Positions 15,662 through 22,873 of a stretch of 24,843 nucleotides of DNA are shown here, one piece after another. The notes below the pieces were generated by a model, which did not search any database, had not been told where the DNA came from, and saw only the letters and a program-made list of their open reading frames with translations. Positions within the stretch are counted from its first letter, which is position 1, and every line of letters starts with the position of its first letter. The translations under genes were made by a program, and so were the position numbers. Origin of the DNA: CAIUPE01 sp037131735 (GTDB taxonomy: Bacteria > Pseudomonadota > Alphaproteobacteria > Rhizobiales > Beijerinckiaceae); contig JBAXQM010000031.1 in assembly GCA_037131735.1 (NCBI GenBank), positions 1 through 24,843 on the forward strand. The letters are read 5' to 3'.

Positions 15662-16512
15662 AGACGCTTGATGCTGGTAATAGGGCCCGCGTTTTTCGCG
15701 GCAATGCGAGCAATCGCCTCGCTGAGCGGTTCACTCACGACAAGCATGTGATGGCCACTCGCGTGAAGGAGTGTCTCAGCGTCACGCATGATACCAACAT
15801 GGCCTTTCCAGAAAATCAGATCGCCACGATTTAAGCCTGAAAGCGCGGCATCTATTTCCAACGCGCGGCCCAGTTGCTTTTCCTGCATGTCGGAATCGCG
15901 CGGCGCTACTTGGCCGACATCATCAAGCGCAATTTGAACGAGACCGGAGCAATCAAGGCCTAAACTTGTTTTGCCGCCCCAATAATAGGGAGCACCTATA
16001 AAGCGTTCGGCAACACTGACAAAATCTGTTTCATAATGATCAACGGGAACAAGATGATCGGCAATTATACAATGGCCACGATGAGTAATCGCGAACTGAT
16101 CTTTATGGTCAACAACCGTTACGCGGCTGCCAATTGATAAGGCCGCCATAGGCGGCAATTTGATGCTCGGCCCGCCATAAAGAAAGCTACGCAAAACAGT
16201 GATGCGATGAGTGGGCGCAGCCTCATCAAGCGTCAACGCTTTTGAGGGCACAAAGCCGACATAAGAATCCCGCTCAAGTTGACCCCAACTCCAGCCTTCA
16301 TCATCGCATTCATATTCGATGAAGATCTCGCCATGGAGTGCTTCAGTATCAAGCGGCGCATCGGGATAGGGTTGACGGCGCATATCTGCTGAGCCGTCGA
16401 ACACAATTTTTCTTACACCCTCGACATAAAGGGGCGCTTCGATTTGACCTTTGAGGTGGGCTGCAGCGCGGTCAGGCCGCGCGGGCGTTACGCGGCGATC
16501 AAAAGACGTCAT
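15658..16512 (-). CDS. NlpC/P60 family cysteine peptidase with SH3-like N-terminal region
   Basis: The 284-residue protein ends in an NlpC/P60 papain-like domain (about 160-284) with catalytic Cys188 (LGLDCSGLVQ), His238 (WKGHVGIM) and a polar third residue, probably His250 (LLHASGHH). Residues 25-155 look like two SH3-type modules. Such enzymes typically cleave gamma-D-Glu-diaminopimelate bonds in peptidoglycan peptides. There is no signal peptide or lipobox, so a cytoplasmic muropeptide-recycling role or non-classical export is possible; this is inference. In many alphaproteobacteria a protein of this type sits next to a leucyl aminopeptidase gene; here it is last in the argD-argF-hslO operon. 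Its start overlaps the hslO stop by 4 bp. Confidence 0.9.
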   Translation of the reverse strand: MTSFDRRVTPARPDRAAAHLKGQIEAPLYVEGVRKIVFDGSADMRRQPYPDAPLDTEALHGEIFIEYECDDEGWSWGQLERDSYVGFVPSKALTLDEAAPTHRITVLRSFLYGGPSIKLPPMAALSIGSRVTVVDHKDQFAITHRGHCIIADHLVPVDHYETDFVSVAERFIGAPYYWGGKTSLGLDCSGLVQIALDDVGQVAPRDSDMQEKQLGRALEIDAALSGLNRGDLIFWKGHVGIMRDAETLLHASGHHMLVVSEPLSEAIARIAAKNAGPITSIKRL

Positions 16513-17480
16513 ACGCTTTGAACTCCCTCCGGCGATGAAAGCCCCTCGATGTCATGAGGCGCAACGACATAGCGCTTCGAGCAGAAATCACATGTCACGC
16601 CGATCATGCCGTCATCGGCAATCATTTCGCTGCGTTGTTGCGGAGAAAAACCTTTCAGCATCGACAGAATACGATCGCGCGAGCAGCGGCATTGCGCGCG
16701 CACCGGTTCTTCATCAAAGACGCGGACGCCATTCTCGTGAAAGAGACGATAAAGCAATGCTTCACTTGAAAGTGTCGGATCAATCAATTCATGATCTTCA
16801 ATCGTTTCAACGAGAGCGCGCGCTTCAACCCATGATTCATCATCGATCTGATCAAAAATTGATACGCCTTCTGGCGCATCGCCCGGGTGAAGATCAGCAA
16901 GTCTTTGTCGCTCCGGCGATGTCGGCATGAATTGCGCGAGCAATCCACCGGCACGCCACATCACATCGGCACCATTTGACGAAGCGACTAAAGATACGCG
17001 ACCCGTCGCCAATCTTACGCGCGTTGGAATTTGTTCAGACTGGCGGAAATATTGTTGTGCAGCGTCTTCAAGTCCCTGCCCATCAAGCGCAACAATACCC
17101 TGATAGCGGGATAAATTAGAGCCTTGATCAATCGTTAGTCCTAATTGACCGCGCCCCAAAGCATCAGCGGGCGTCATACCGGGCTGCAAAAGTTCACGAT
17201 CAAAATGCGCGTAGCCGCGCACGCGATCAGGTGCCTCATAATCAACAACAAGCATTGAGACTGCGCCATTGGTGCGCGCCTGTAATTGAAAGCGCCCTTC
17301 AAATTTTAGCGCGCTGCCGAGAAGTGATGCGAGCGCAACGGCCTGTCCCAAAAGATCGGATACCACCACAGGATAATCATGACCCGTTAGGATTGAATCG
17401 ATTGACGATCCCAGCCGCACAACCCGACCACGCAGATCGAGGGCCTCGACCGCGAAAGGCAGCACAAGATCATCTGCCAT
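16509..17480 (-). CDS. hslO: Hsp33 redox-regulated molecular chaperone
   Basis: The 323-residue protein is Hsp33, a cytoplasmic holdase that is activated when oxidation releases zinc from its C-terminal cysteines. The zinc motif is complete: CRC at 264-266 and CDFC at 297-300. The N-terminal core includes LRGRVVRLGSSIDSIL and YQGIVAL, typical of the family. I chose ATG 17480, which sits two bases after the argF stop (TGATTATG) with GGGG upstream. A GTG at 17501 inside argF would add seven residues. It is embedded in the arginine operon, an arrangement found in other alphaproteobacteria. It lies between argF and a gene for a cell-wall peptidase, to which it is coupled by a 4-bp overlap. Confidence 0.95.
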   Translation of the reverse strand: MADDLVLPFAVEALDLRGRVVRLGSSIDSILTGHDYPVVVSDLLGQAVALASLLGSALKFEGRFQLQARTNGAVSMLVVDYEAPDRVRGYAHFDRELLQPGMTPADALGRGQLGLTIDQGSNLSRYQGIVALDGQGLEDAAQQYFRQSEQIPTRVRLATGRVSLVASSNGADVMWRAGGLLAQFMPTSPERQRLADLHPGDAPEGVSIFDQIDDESWVEARALVETIEDHELIDPTLSSEALLYRLFHENGVRVFDEEPVRAQCRCSRDRILSMLKGFSPQQRSEMIADDGMIGVTCDFCSKRYVVAPHDIEGLSSPEGVQSV

Positions 17481-17482
17481 AA

Positions 17483-18400
17483 TCAGGCCCCAAGACACCA
17501 AGCGAGCACAGACTTCTGCGCATGAAGGCGGTTCTCCGCCTCATCAAACACAACACTCTGCGGACCATCCATCACATCATCGGTCACTTCTTCGCCGCGA
17601 TGCGCGGGAAGGCAATGCATGAAAAGTGCTTTCGAAGATGCACGCGCCATCAACGCTGAATTGACTTGATAGGGCGCGAGTAGATTGTGACGGCGGCCGG
17701 CATCTTCATCGCCCATCGAAACCCAACAATCGGTTACGATACAATCGGCATCTTCAGCAGCGTCATGCGGGCTGCGAGTGACAGTAACACGCGCACCTTC
17801 ATTGCGCGCCCAGGCAATCAATTCCGCTGAGGGCGACAAATCTTCTGGCGCGGCAATTACAAGCTGGAAATCAAAACGCGCCGCTGCATGAACCCATGAG
17901 GCGAGAACATTATTCGCGTCCCCCATCCATGCCACTTTCTTTCCCTTTATTGATCCACGATGCTCTTCATAGGTCAGAATATCAGCCATCACCTGGCAGG
18001 GATGAGACAATTTTGTAAGACCGTTGATCACGGGCACAGTGGCGTATTCGGCTAGCTCACGCACTTTGGCATGATCAAGCATACGCACCATGATGGCATC
18101 AACATAACGCGAAAGAACCCGCGCAGTATCAGCAATCGTTTCACCACGACCAAGCTGCATTTCTGCACCGGTCAACATGAGTGTTTCGCCGCCAAGCTCA
18201 CGCATACCCACATCGAATGACACACGTGTACGGGTTGAGGGCCGATCGAAAATCATCGCCAGCACTTTGCCTTTGAGCGGCTTTGGCGCGTTGACTTTGT
18301 CTTTGTTGCGCACCGTCTTGATGGCATGCGCTTGATCGATCAAACCCCGCAAGGCGTCCGATGAAAAATCACTCAGATCGAGAAAATGTCTTACAGTCAT
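17483..18400 (-). CDS. argF: Ornithine carbamoyltransferase (anabolic)
   Basis: The 305-residue enzyme makes citrulline from ornithine and carbamoyl phosphate in arginine synthesis. Diagnostic motifs are all present: STRTR at 55-59 (carbamoyl phosphate binding), HPCQ at 133-136, DCWVSMGDE at 224-232 (ornithine binding) and HCLPAHRG at 262-269 with the catalytic Cys263. The protein has normal length. It overlaps the argD stop by 4 bp (ATGA), so the pair that makes and uses ornithine is translated together. Ornithine is also the substrate of OlsB encoded elsewhere in this window. No separate promoter is seen; expression should depend on the argD upstream region. Confidence 0.97.
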   Translation of the reverse strand: MTVRHFLDLSDFSSDALRGLIDQAHAIKTVRNKDKVNAPKPLKGKVLAMIFDRPSTRTRVSFDVGMRELGGETLMLTGAEMQLGRGETIADTARVLSRYVDAIMVRMLDHAKVRELAEYATVPVINGLTKLSHPCQVMADILTYEEHRGSIKGKKVAWMGDANNVLASWVHAAARFDFQLVIAAPEDLSPSAELIAWARNEGARVTVTRSPHDAAEDADCIVTDCWVSMGDEDAGRRHNLLAPYQVNSALMARASSKALFMHCLPAHRGEEVTDDVMDGPQSVVFDEAENRLHAQKSVLAWCLGA

Positions 18401-19638
18401 GATGCGGCCGCGCTCCCTGTCGCCGAGAGACCCAAATCAGCTTCGATGCGAGAACAGGCCGCATCGAGACGATGAAGGGCGTCATCGATAATAGTCTCAT
18501 CGATGATCAAAGGCGGTAAAAGGCGCACGACATTATCGCCCGCGCCCACTGTCAACATATGTTCTTGGAATAGCGCCTTGGTAACGTCGGTATTCGGTTG
18601 CGCGGCTTTCAAGCCAACGAGCAACCCTTCGCCGCGTAGTTCCGCAATCACGCGCGGGTGGCGATCCTTAAGTGCGGCGAGTTTTTGCTTAAACAACAAA
18701 CCCATTTTGCGCACATGATCGAGAAAGCCCGGTGCGAGCACAACATCAAGCACGGCATTGCCGACCGCCATTGCAAGCGGATTGCCGCCGAAAGTTGTGC
18801 CATGCGAACCCGCTGTCATGCCCTTGCCGGCTTCGAGCGTCGCGAGGCACGCGCCGACAGGGAAGCCGCCGCCCAAACCCTTTGCAAGCGCCATGATATC
18901 CGGCGCAATACCCGACTGTTGATGCGCGAAGAGATGACCCGTGCGGCCCACGCCACATTGCACTTCGTCAAAGATCAACAAGAGGCCGTGACGGTCGCAT
19001 AACTCGCGCAATCCCTTGAGACATTGCGGCGGCACAACCCGAACACCACCTTCGCCTTGAATCGGTTCAATCAGAATGGCTGCGGTTTCAGGCGTAATCG
19101 CGTTTTCAATGGCCTTATGGTCAGCGAAAGCGACTTGATCAAAGCCCTCAACTTTCGGGCCGAAGCCATCAAGATATTTCTTTTGACCCCCTGCGGCGAG
19201 TGTTGCGAGAGTGCGGCCATGAAAAGCGCCTTCAAAAGTGATGATGCGGAATTTTTCAGGATGGCCATTGGCCGAGTGATATTTGCGCGCCATTTTGATG
19301 GCACATTCAAGCGCTTCAGCACCAGAATTAGTAAAGAATACCGTATCGGCAAAGCTGTTCTCGACAAGGCGATGCGCGAGCCGCTCACCTTCCGGAATCT
19401 GATAAAGATTTGAAACATGCCATAGCTTAGCTGCTTGTGCTTGCAGCGCTGCGACGAGATGTGGATGTGCGTGGCCCAGGGCATTGACAGCAATCCCGGA
19501 TCCAAAATCGAGATAGCGCTCCCCCTTTTGATCAAACAGCCAAACGCCCTCGCCACGATCGAAAGCAATATCGAGACGCGCAAAGGTCGGCAGTAAGGCA
19601 GAAGTGGTTGATTGTGCCACAGAACTGGGTCCGGACAT
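18397..19638 (-). CDS. argD: Acetylornithine/succinyldiaminopimelate aminotransferase
   Basis: The 413-residue class III aminotransferase uses pyridoxal phosphate to convert N-acetylglutamate semialdehyde to N-acetylornithine. Landmarks are FFTNSGAEALECAIKMAR (phosphate-binding SGAEA at 105-109), the cofactor-contacting Asp224 in IFDEVQCG and Lys253 in LAKGLGGGFP, which forms the Schiff base. ATG 19638 (MSGPSS) has GGGAG about 9 nt upstream and gives a family-like N-terminus. An upstream in-frame ATG at 19698 would add 20 residues but lies inside the leader hairpin and almost at the predicted transcript start. It is the first gene of argD-argF-hslO-NlpC. Its leader holds a terminator-like structure, so expression may be attenuated. 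Confidence 0.94.
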   Translation of the reverse strand: MSGPSSVAQSTTSALLPTFARLDIAFDRGEGVWLFDQKGERYLDFGSGIAVNALGHAHPHLVAALQAQAAKLWHVSNLYQIPEGERLAHRLVENSFADTVFFTNSGAEALECAIKMARKYHSANGHPEKFRIITFEGAFHGRTLATLAAGGQKKYLDGFGPKVEGFDQVAFADHKAIENAITPETAAILIEPIQGEGGVRVVPPQCLKGLRELCDRHGLLLIFDEVQCGVGRTGHLFAHQQSGIAPDIMALAKGLGGGFPVGACLATLEAGKGMTAGSHGTTFGGNPLAMAVGNAVLDVVLAPGFLDHVRKMGLLFKQKLAALKDRHPRVIAELRGEGLLVGLKAAQPNTDVTKALFQEHMLTVGAGDNVVRLLPPLIIDETIIDDALHRLDAACSRIEADLGLSATGSAAAS

Positions 19639-19660
19639 GGACTCGGCTCCCAAAAAGACA

Positions 19661-19694
19661 TGAAAAAATAAAAATGGCCGCCCCGAGGGACGGC
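19661..19694 (-). terminator. Terminator-like hairpin and U tract in the argD leader (candidate attenuator)
   Basis: On the minus strand GCCGTCC-CTCG-GGGCGGC folds into a 7-bp stem with one G-U pair, followed by CATTTTTATTTTTT. This is the shape of an intrinsic terminator, yet no gene lies upstream on this strand before gcrA. It starts about 8 nt after the predicted argD transcript start. The loop CUCGG could instead pair with CCGAG beside the ribosome-binding site (plus-strand 19642-19646), offering an alternative fold. Confidence 0.6.
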
Positions 19695-19708
19695 TCATCG
19701 TGGTTCAA

Positions 19709-19739
19709 CTTATAGCACGGAGAGCCAGAGCACTGTCAA
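19709..19739 (-). promoter_or_regulatory. Sigma70-like promoter for the argD operon
   Basis: On the minus strand TTGACA (plus-strand 19734-19739) is a perfect -35 hexamer and TATAAG (19709-19714) matches five of six -10 bases. The spacing is 19 bp, longer than the ideal 17. Transcription would begin near 19702, leaving a leader of about 64 nt that contains the hairpin. Confidence 0.55.
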
Positions 19740-19789
19740 TTGAAGAGGCGTGGGCCACCTTCTTGGTCCGAAAGTCGGACGATCAATAC

Positions 19790-19798
19790 TTATCCACT
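19790..19798 (+). promoter_or_regulatory. DnaA-box-like site upstream of gcrA
   Basis: TTATCCACT matches eight of nine bases of the DnaA box TTATCCACA. In Caulobacter DnaA activates gcrA transcription, so a box about 210 bp ahead of the gcrA start is plausible. A single site may be chance. Confidence 0.4.
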
Positions 19799-19818
19799 GC
19801 TCAACGCTGGGGAAAACT

Positions 19819-19864
19819 GATTCGGCAACTCGTCAATGGACTCAGCGACTCTTGCGACAGAGTC
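19819..19864. promoter_or_regulatory. Cluster of four GANTC (CcrM methylation) sites
   Basis: GATTC (19819-19823), GACTC (19839-19843), GACTC (19847-19851) and GAGTC (19860-19864) fall within 46 bp. Random sequence would give about one per 256 bp. GANTC is the site methylated by CcrM in most alphaproteobacteria, and GcrA acts at promoters with methylated GANTC. Confidence 0.6.
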
Positions 19865-19912
19865 AACGCATATTGTAGGTTTTCGCCACATCAAGCGCGA
19901 TATCTGGTGGCG

Positions 19913-19927
19913 TTAATACTCGTTTAG
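19913..19927 (+). promoter_or_regulatory. CtrA-box-like site upstream of gcrA
   Basis: TTAA-TACTCGT-TTAG matches seven of eight bases of the CtrA consensus TTAA-N7-TTAA. In Caulobacter CtrA represses gcrA. The site ends 80 bp before the gcrA start codon, a fitting place for a repressor. Confidence 0.4.
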
Positions 19928-20007
19928 TCTGCTGCATGTGCGTGTTGTGAAGCAGATCGAGACTACGCCGTCGGTCGGGTTTGTCAGTTCTTTATGTGAG
20001 GAAATCA

Positions 20008-20565
20008 ATGTCCTGGACCGATGAACGGGTTGAGTTACTCCGCAAGCTTTGGAACCAGGGCCTGAGTGCCAGCCAAATTGCGACCGAACTCGCCAATGGC
20101 ATCACGCGTAATGCCGTGATCGGCAAAGTGCATCGCTTAGGACTCTCTGGACGGGCCAAAGCGCCGTCCTCTCAGGTCTCGCGTCCACGTAAAGTCACCC
20201 GCGCGCCGAGCCATCCGCTCACCCATTCCGCCAACCGCGCGGGCCTCGGTGCCTATTCGTCAGCCGCTGCCGGCCAAGCTGCGATCCGCGGCAATCTCGC
20301 TTTGAGCCCATCGCCTGTAGTTGCGGAGGCGATCGCGCCGGTCGTGGCCTATGATCCTGAGCCCTTCACCGATGTCGTCGTACCGATGTCAGAGCGGATC
20401 ACGATTATGGAATTGCGTGAATCGACCTGCCGCTGGCCTTTTGGTGATCCGTCATCGGCAGAGTTCCGCTTCTGCGGGGCGGAGTCGCCAATTGGAACGC
20501 CTTACTGCGCATTCCATTCGCGGATTGCTTATCAGCCTTCAAGCGATCGTCGTAAAAAAGCATGA
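20008..20565 (+). CDS. gcrA: GcrA cell-cycle regulator
   Basis: The 185-residue protein is the alphaproteobacterial sigma70-binding transcription factor GcrA. The N-terminal helix-turn-helix (MSWTDERVELLRKLW, SASQIATELA, TRNAVIGKVHRLGLSGR) binds promoters with methylated GANTC. A variable Pro/Ala/Ser-rich linker spans about 52-125. The C-terminal part (130-176), which in Caulobacter contacts sigma70 region 2, holds TIMELRESTCRWPFGDP, FRFCG and TPYCAFH. ATG 20008 has GAGGAA 7 nt upstream. A TTG start at 19981 would add nine residues of no family likeness. The gene is divergent from argD and convergent with phoB, the same neighbourhood I recall from Sinorhizobium. Its upstream DNA is dense in cell-cycle-type sites. 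Confidence 0.96.
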   Translation: MSWTDERVELLRKLWNQGLSASQIATELANGITRNAVIGKVHRLGLSGRAKAPSSQVSRPRKVTRAPSHPLTHSANRAGLGAYSSAAAGQAAIRGNLALSPSPVVAEAIAPVVAYDPEPFTDVVVPMSERITIMELRESTCRWPFGDPSSAEFRFCGAESPIGTPYCAFHSRIAYQPSSDRRKKA

Positions 20566-20571
20566 AGGGGA

Positions 20572-20592
20572 GCGGGGCGCTGAGTGCCCCGT
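20572..20592. terminator. Hairpin between convergent gcrA and phoB
   Basis: CGGGGC (20573-20578) and GCCCCG (20586-20591) form a 6-bp stem, extended by a G-T pair, with a 7-nt loop. It lies 7 nt after the gcrA stop and 11 nt from the phoB stop, so it could serve both genes. There is no clean T tract on either side. Confidence 0.5.
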
Positions 20593-20602
20593 ATTGCACG
20601 CT

Positions 20603-21310
20603 TTAAACTTTGCGGCCGAAATTTTCGTCAAATGAATAGCCTGCACCGCGAATGGTCCGCACCGGATCTCGTTCGCGCGGCTTGTTGATGGCTTTGCGCA
20701 GCCGTCCGACATGAACATCGACGGTGCGTTCGTCGATTTCCGAATCCATGCTCCAGACGTGATCAAGGAGTTGAGCGCGCGAGAAGACACGCCCGGGCCG
20801 TTCCATCAAAAATTCCAAAAGGCGAAACTCGGTTGGTCCCAAATGTAATTCGCGACCCCCGCGTCGTACGCGATGGCTCGAGCGATCAAGATGAAGATCG
20901 CCCGCTTCCAAAGATGACGCGACGCGATTAGGTGAAACGCGACGCAACAACGCGCCTACACGCGCCAAGAGTTCCGGTACTGAAAAGGGTTTAACGACAT
21001 AATCATCAGCACCTGTTGCAAGACCGCGCACACGCTCATCTTCTTCGCCGCGCGCAGTGAGCAGAATGATCGGTAGATTTTTTGTGTCTGGCCGCTGCCG
21101 TAACCGACGGCATAATTCAATGCCGGACAGGCCGGGCAACATCCAATCAAGCAAGACGAGATCGGGGATATGCTCTTTGAGCATAAGCTCTGCATCATCA
21201 CCGCGCATGGCGGATTCAACCGCATAGCCTTCGGATTCGAGATTGTAACGCAACAAAAGGGAAAGCGGTTCTTCGTCTTCAACGATTAGGATGCGCGGAC
21301 TCGTTGTCAT
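20603..21310 (-). CDS. phoB: Phosphate regulon response regulator PhoB
   Basis: The 235-residue protein has an N-terminal receiver domain with the acidic pocket Glu11-Asp12, the phospho-acceptor Asp55 (LLDWMLPG), Thr85 and Lys107 (VVKPFS). The C-terminal winged-helix DNA-binding domain ends in TVDVHVGRLRKAIN and RTIRGAGYSF, typical of OmpR/PhoB regulators. Position after phoU in a pst operon identifies it as PhoB. It activates Pho-box promoters under phosphate starvation. It is the last gene of the operon, 29 bp downstream of phoU, with only a weak ribosome-binding site (GGAA). The partner kinase PhoR is not in the window; in related genomes it lies upstream of pstC or pstS. Confidence 0.96.
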   Translation of the reverse strand: MTTSPRILIVEDEEPLSLLLRYNLESEGYAVESAMRGDDAELMLKEHIPDLVLLDWMLPGLSGIELCRRLRQRPDTKNLPIILLTARGEEDERVRGLATGADDYVVKPFSVPELLARVGALLRRVSPNRVASSLEAGDLHLDRSSHRVRRGGRELHLGPTEFRLLEFLMERPGRVFSRAQLLDHVWSMDSEIDERTVDVHVGRLRKAINKPRERDPVRTIRGAGYSFDENFGRKV

Positions 21311-21339
21311 CTACAAATTCCGAATTCGGCGACAGGACA

Positions 21340-22047
21340 TCAACCTAAACTCAAAGGCTCGTAAGCACCCGAAACGCGCGGACGATCAGCGGTGATCGCT
21401 TCGCCTTTGACGAGATAATGAATCGTCTCGGCAATATTTGTCGCATGATCGCCGATACGCTCAATATTCTTGGCCGAGAATAGAAGATGCGTGCAGAAGC
21501 CGATATTGCGCGGATCTTCCATCATATAGGTTAGCAGTTCTCGGAATAGAGAATTATAGAGTTGATCGATTTCCTCATCATGCTGCCACACGTCAAGCGC
21601 GGCATTTAGATCACGCTGCGCATAGGCACCAAGAACGCGATGAAGACGCTCAAGAGCAAGATCGCTGATATGAACGACGCCGCCAACAATTTTTTGTGGC
21701 GCGAATTGACCGTCCATGGCAACAACACGCTTGCCGACATTCTTCGCAAGATCGCCAATACGTTCAATGTCGGACGCGATCCGGATGGCTGAAACAAGGG
21801 CGCGAAGATCAATTGCCATGGGCTGGCGGCGAGCAATCGTCAATACTGCCTTTTCTTCAATTTCACGTTCAAGCGCATCAAGCTTGGGATCAGTCGCGAT
21901 AACGCGCTGCGCGAGCTCGGTATCACCTTTCACTAATGCATCAATCGCGTTGGTGAGCATGGTTTCGGCGATGCCACCCATTTCGGAGATCTTGCGGCCA
22001 ATCTCCATCAATTCATCGTCATAGGCGCGTACGGTATGATCGACCAT
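21340..22047 (-). CDS. phoU: Phosphate signalling regulator PhoU
   Basis: The 235-residue protein consists of two similar three-helix bundles. Each has a metal-binding signature of the E/DxxxD type, for instance RIASDIERIGDLAKN in the first half and FSAKNIERIGDHATNIAE in the second. PhoU links the state of the Pst transporter to the PhoR-PhoB two-component system and suppresses the regulon when phosphate is plentiful. ATG 22047 has GGAGAT with good spacing. It sits 28 bp after pstB and 29 bp before phoB in the same operon. Length is normal for the family. Confidence 0.97.
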   Translation of the reverse strand: MVDHTVRAYDDELMEIGRKISEMGGIAETMLTNAIDALVKGDTELAQRVIATDPKLDALEREIEEKAVLTIARRQPMAIDLRALVSAIRIASDIERIGDLAKNVGKRVVAMDGQFAPQKIVGGVVHISDLALERLHRVLGAYAQRDLNAALDVWQHDEEIDQLYNSLFRELLTYMMEDPRNIGFCTHLLFSAKNIERIGDHATNIAETIHYLVKGEAITADRPRVSGAYEPLSLG

Positions 22048-22075
22048 GGCTTATCTCCAATTCTTTAATCTATCG

Positions 22076-22831
22076 TCAGCCGAAGCGGCCGGTAATGTAA
22101 TCTTGGGTTCGCGAATCACGCGGTGCTGTGAATATTTTAGATGTCTCGTCAAATTCAACCAATTCACCCAGATACATGAAAGCCGTGTGTTCGGACACAC
22201 GTGCCGCCTGCTGCATATTGTGGGTCACAATGGCAATGGTGTAGTCATGCTTCAATTCATCGATCAATTCTTCGATCTTTGCCGTCGAGATTGGATCAAG
22301 CGCTGAGCAGGGCTCGTCGAAAAGAATAACTTCGGGCTTGATGGCAACCGTACGCGCAATACATAGGCGCTGCTGCTGACCGCCTGAGAGGCTTAATCCA
22401 TTGGCGCTGAGCTTATCTTTGACTTCGGTCCACAAAGCCGCGCGTTTCAGCGCATCTTCAACACGACCATCAAGTTCTGATTTTGAAAGCGTTTCATAAA
22501 GCTTAAGACCAAAGGCAATGTTATCATAAATCGTCATCGGAAAAGGCGTTGGCTTTTGAAAAACCATGCCGATGCGGGCGCGCAACAAATTGAGGTCAAC
22601 GCTCGGATCGAGAATATTGCGGCCATCGAACAGCACTTGGCCTTCGGCGTGCTGATTGGGATAGAGATCATACATGCGATTCAAAACGCGAAGCAGCGTC
22701 GATTTTCCGCAACCCGACGGACCAATAAAAGCGGTCACTTTATTCGCATAAAGAGGAATATTGATCCCTTTCAGGGCGAGCGCATTCCCGTAATAAAACT
22801 TCAAATCGCGGATGGTGATTTTTTCGTTCAT
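22076..22831 (-). CDS. pstB: Phosphate ABC transporter ATP-binding protein PstB
   Basis: The 251-residue ATPase drives phosphate import through PstC and PstA at the inner face of the cytoplasmic membrane. Walker A is GPSGCGKS at 37-44, the ABC signature LSGGQQQR at 148-155, Walker B VILFDEPCSALDP at 168-180 and the switch His in VTHNMQQA. The FQKPTPFPM block around 91-99 and the CSALDP sequence are typical of PstB rather than other importers. It lies 42 bp after pstA and 28 bp before phoU. PstB belongs to the sensing complex as well as to transport. Confidence 0.98.
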   Translation of the reverse strand: MNEKITIRDLKFYYGNALALKGINIPLYANKVTAFIGPSGCGKSTLLRVLNRMYDLYPNQHAEGQVLFDGRNILDPSVDLNLLRARIGMVFQKPTPFPMTIYDNIAFGLKLYETLSKSELDGRVEDALKRAALWTEVKDKLSANGLSLSGGQQQRLCIARTVAIKPEVILFDEPCSALDPISTAKIEELIDELKHDYTIAIVTHNMQQAARVSEHTAFMYLGELVEFDETSKIFTAPRDSRTQDYITGRFG

Positions 22832-22873
22832 GGCCCTGTTTGTCCCGAAAAGTCTTTCAGATATCCGTTTTAG

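Larger units (their letters stand above)
19639..20007. other. 369-bp divergent control region between argD and gcrA
   Basis: No credible gene lies in this stretch. It holds the argD promoter and leader hairpin at its left end. Further right are a short hairpin (GTCCG/CGGAC, 19766-19780), a DnaA-like box, a cluster of four GANTC sites and a CtrA-like box, listed separately. A further GANTC site (GACTC, 19640-19644) lies next to the argD start codon. Confidence 0.8.

Noticed and set aside
19636..19698. Longer argD start adding MSRPSGRPFLFFHVFLGAES
   Set aside because: The extra codons coincide with the leader hairpin and U tract, the start would be only about 4 nt from the predicted transcript start, and ATG 19638 has a good ribosome-binding site.
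19981..20007. TTG start extending GcrA by nine residues
   Set aside because: GcrA proteins begin MSWTDERVELL, and ATG 20008 has a strong GAGGAA upstream.
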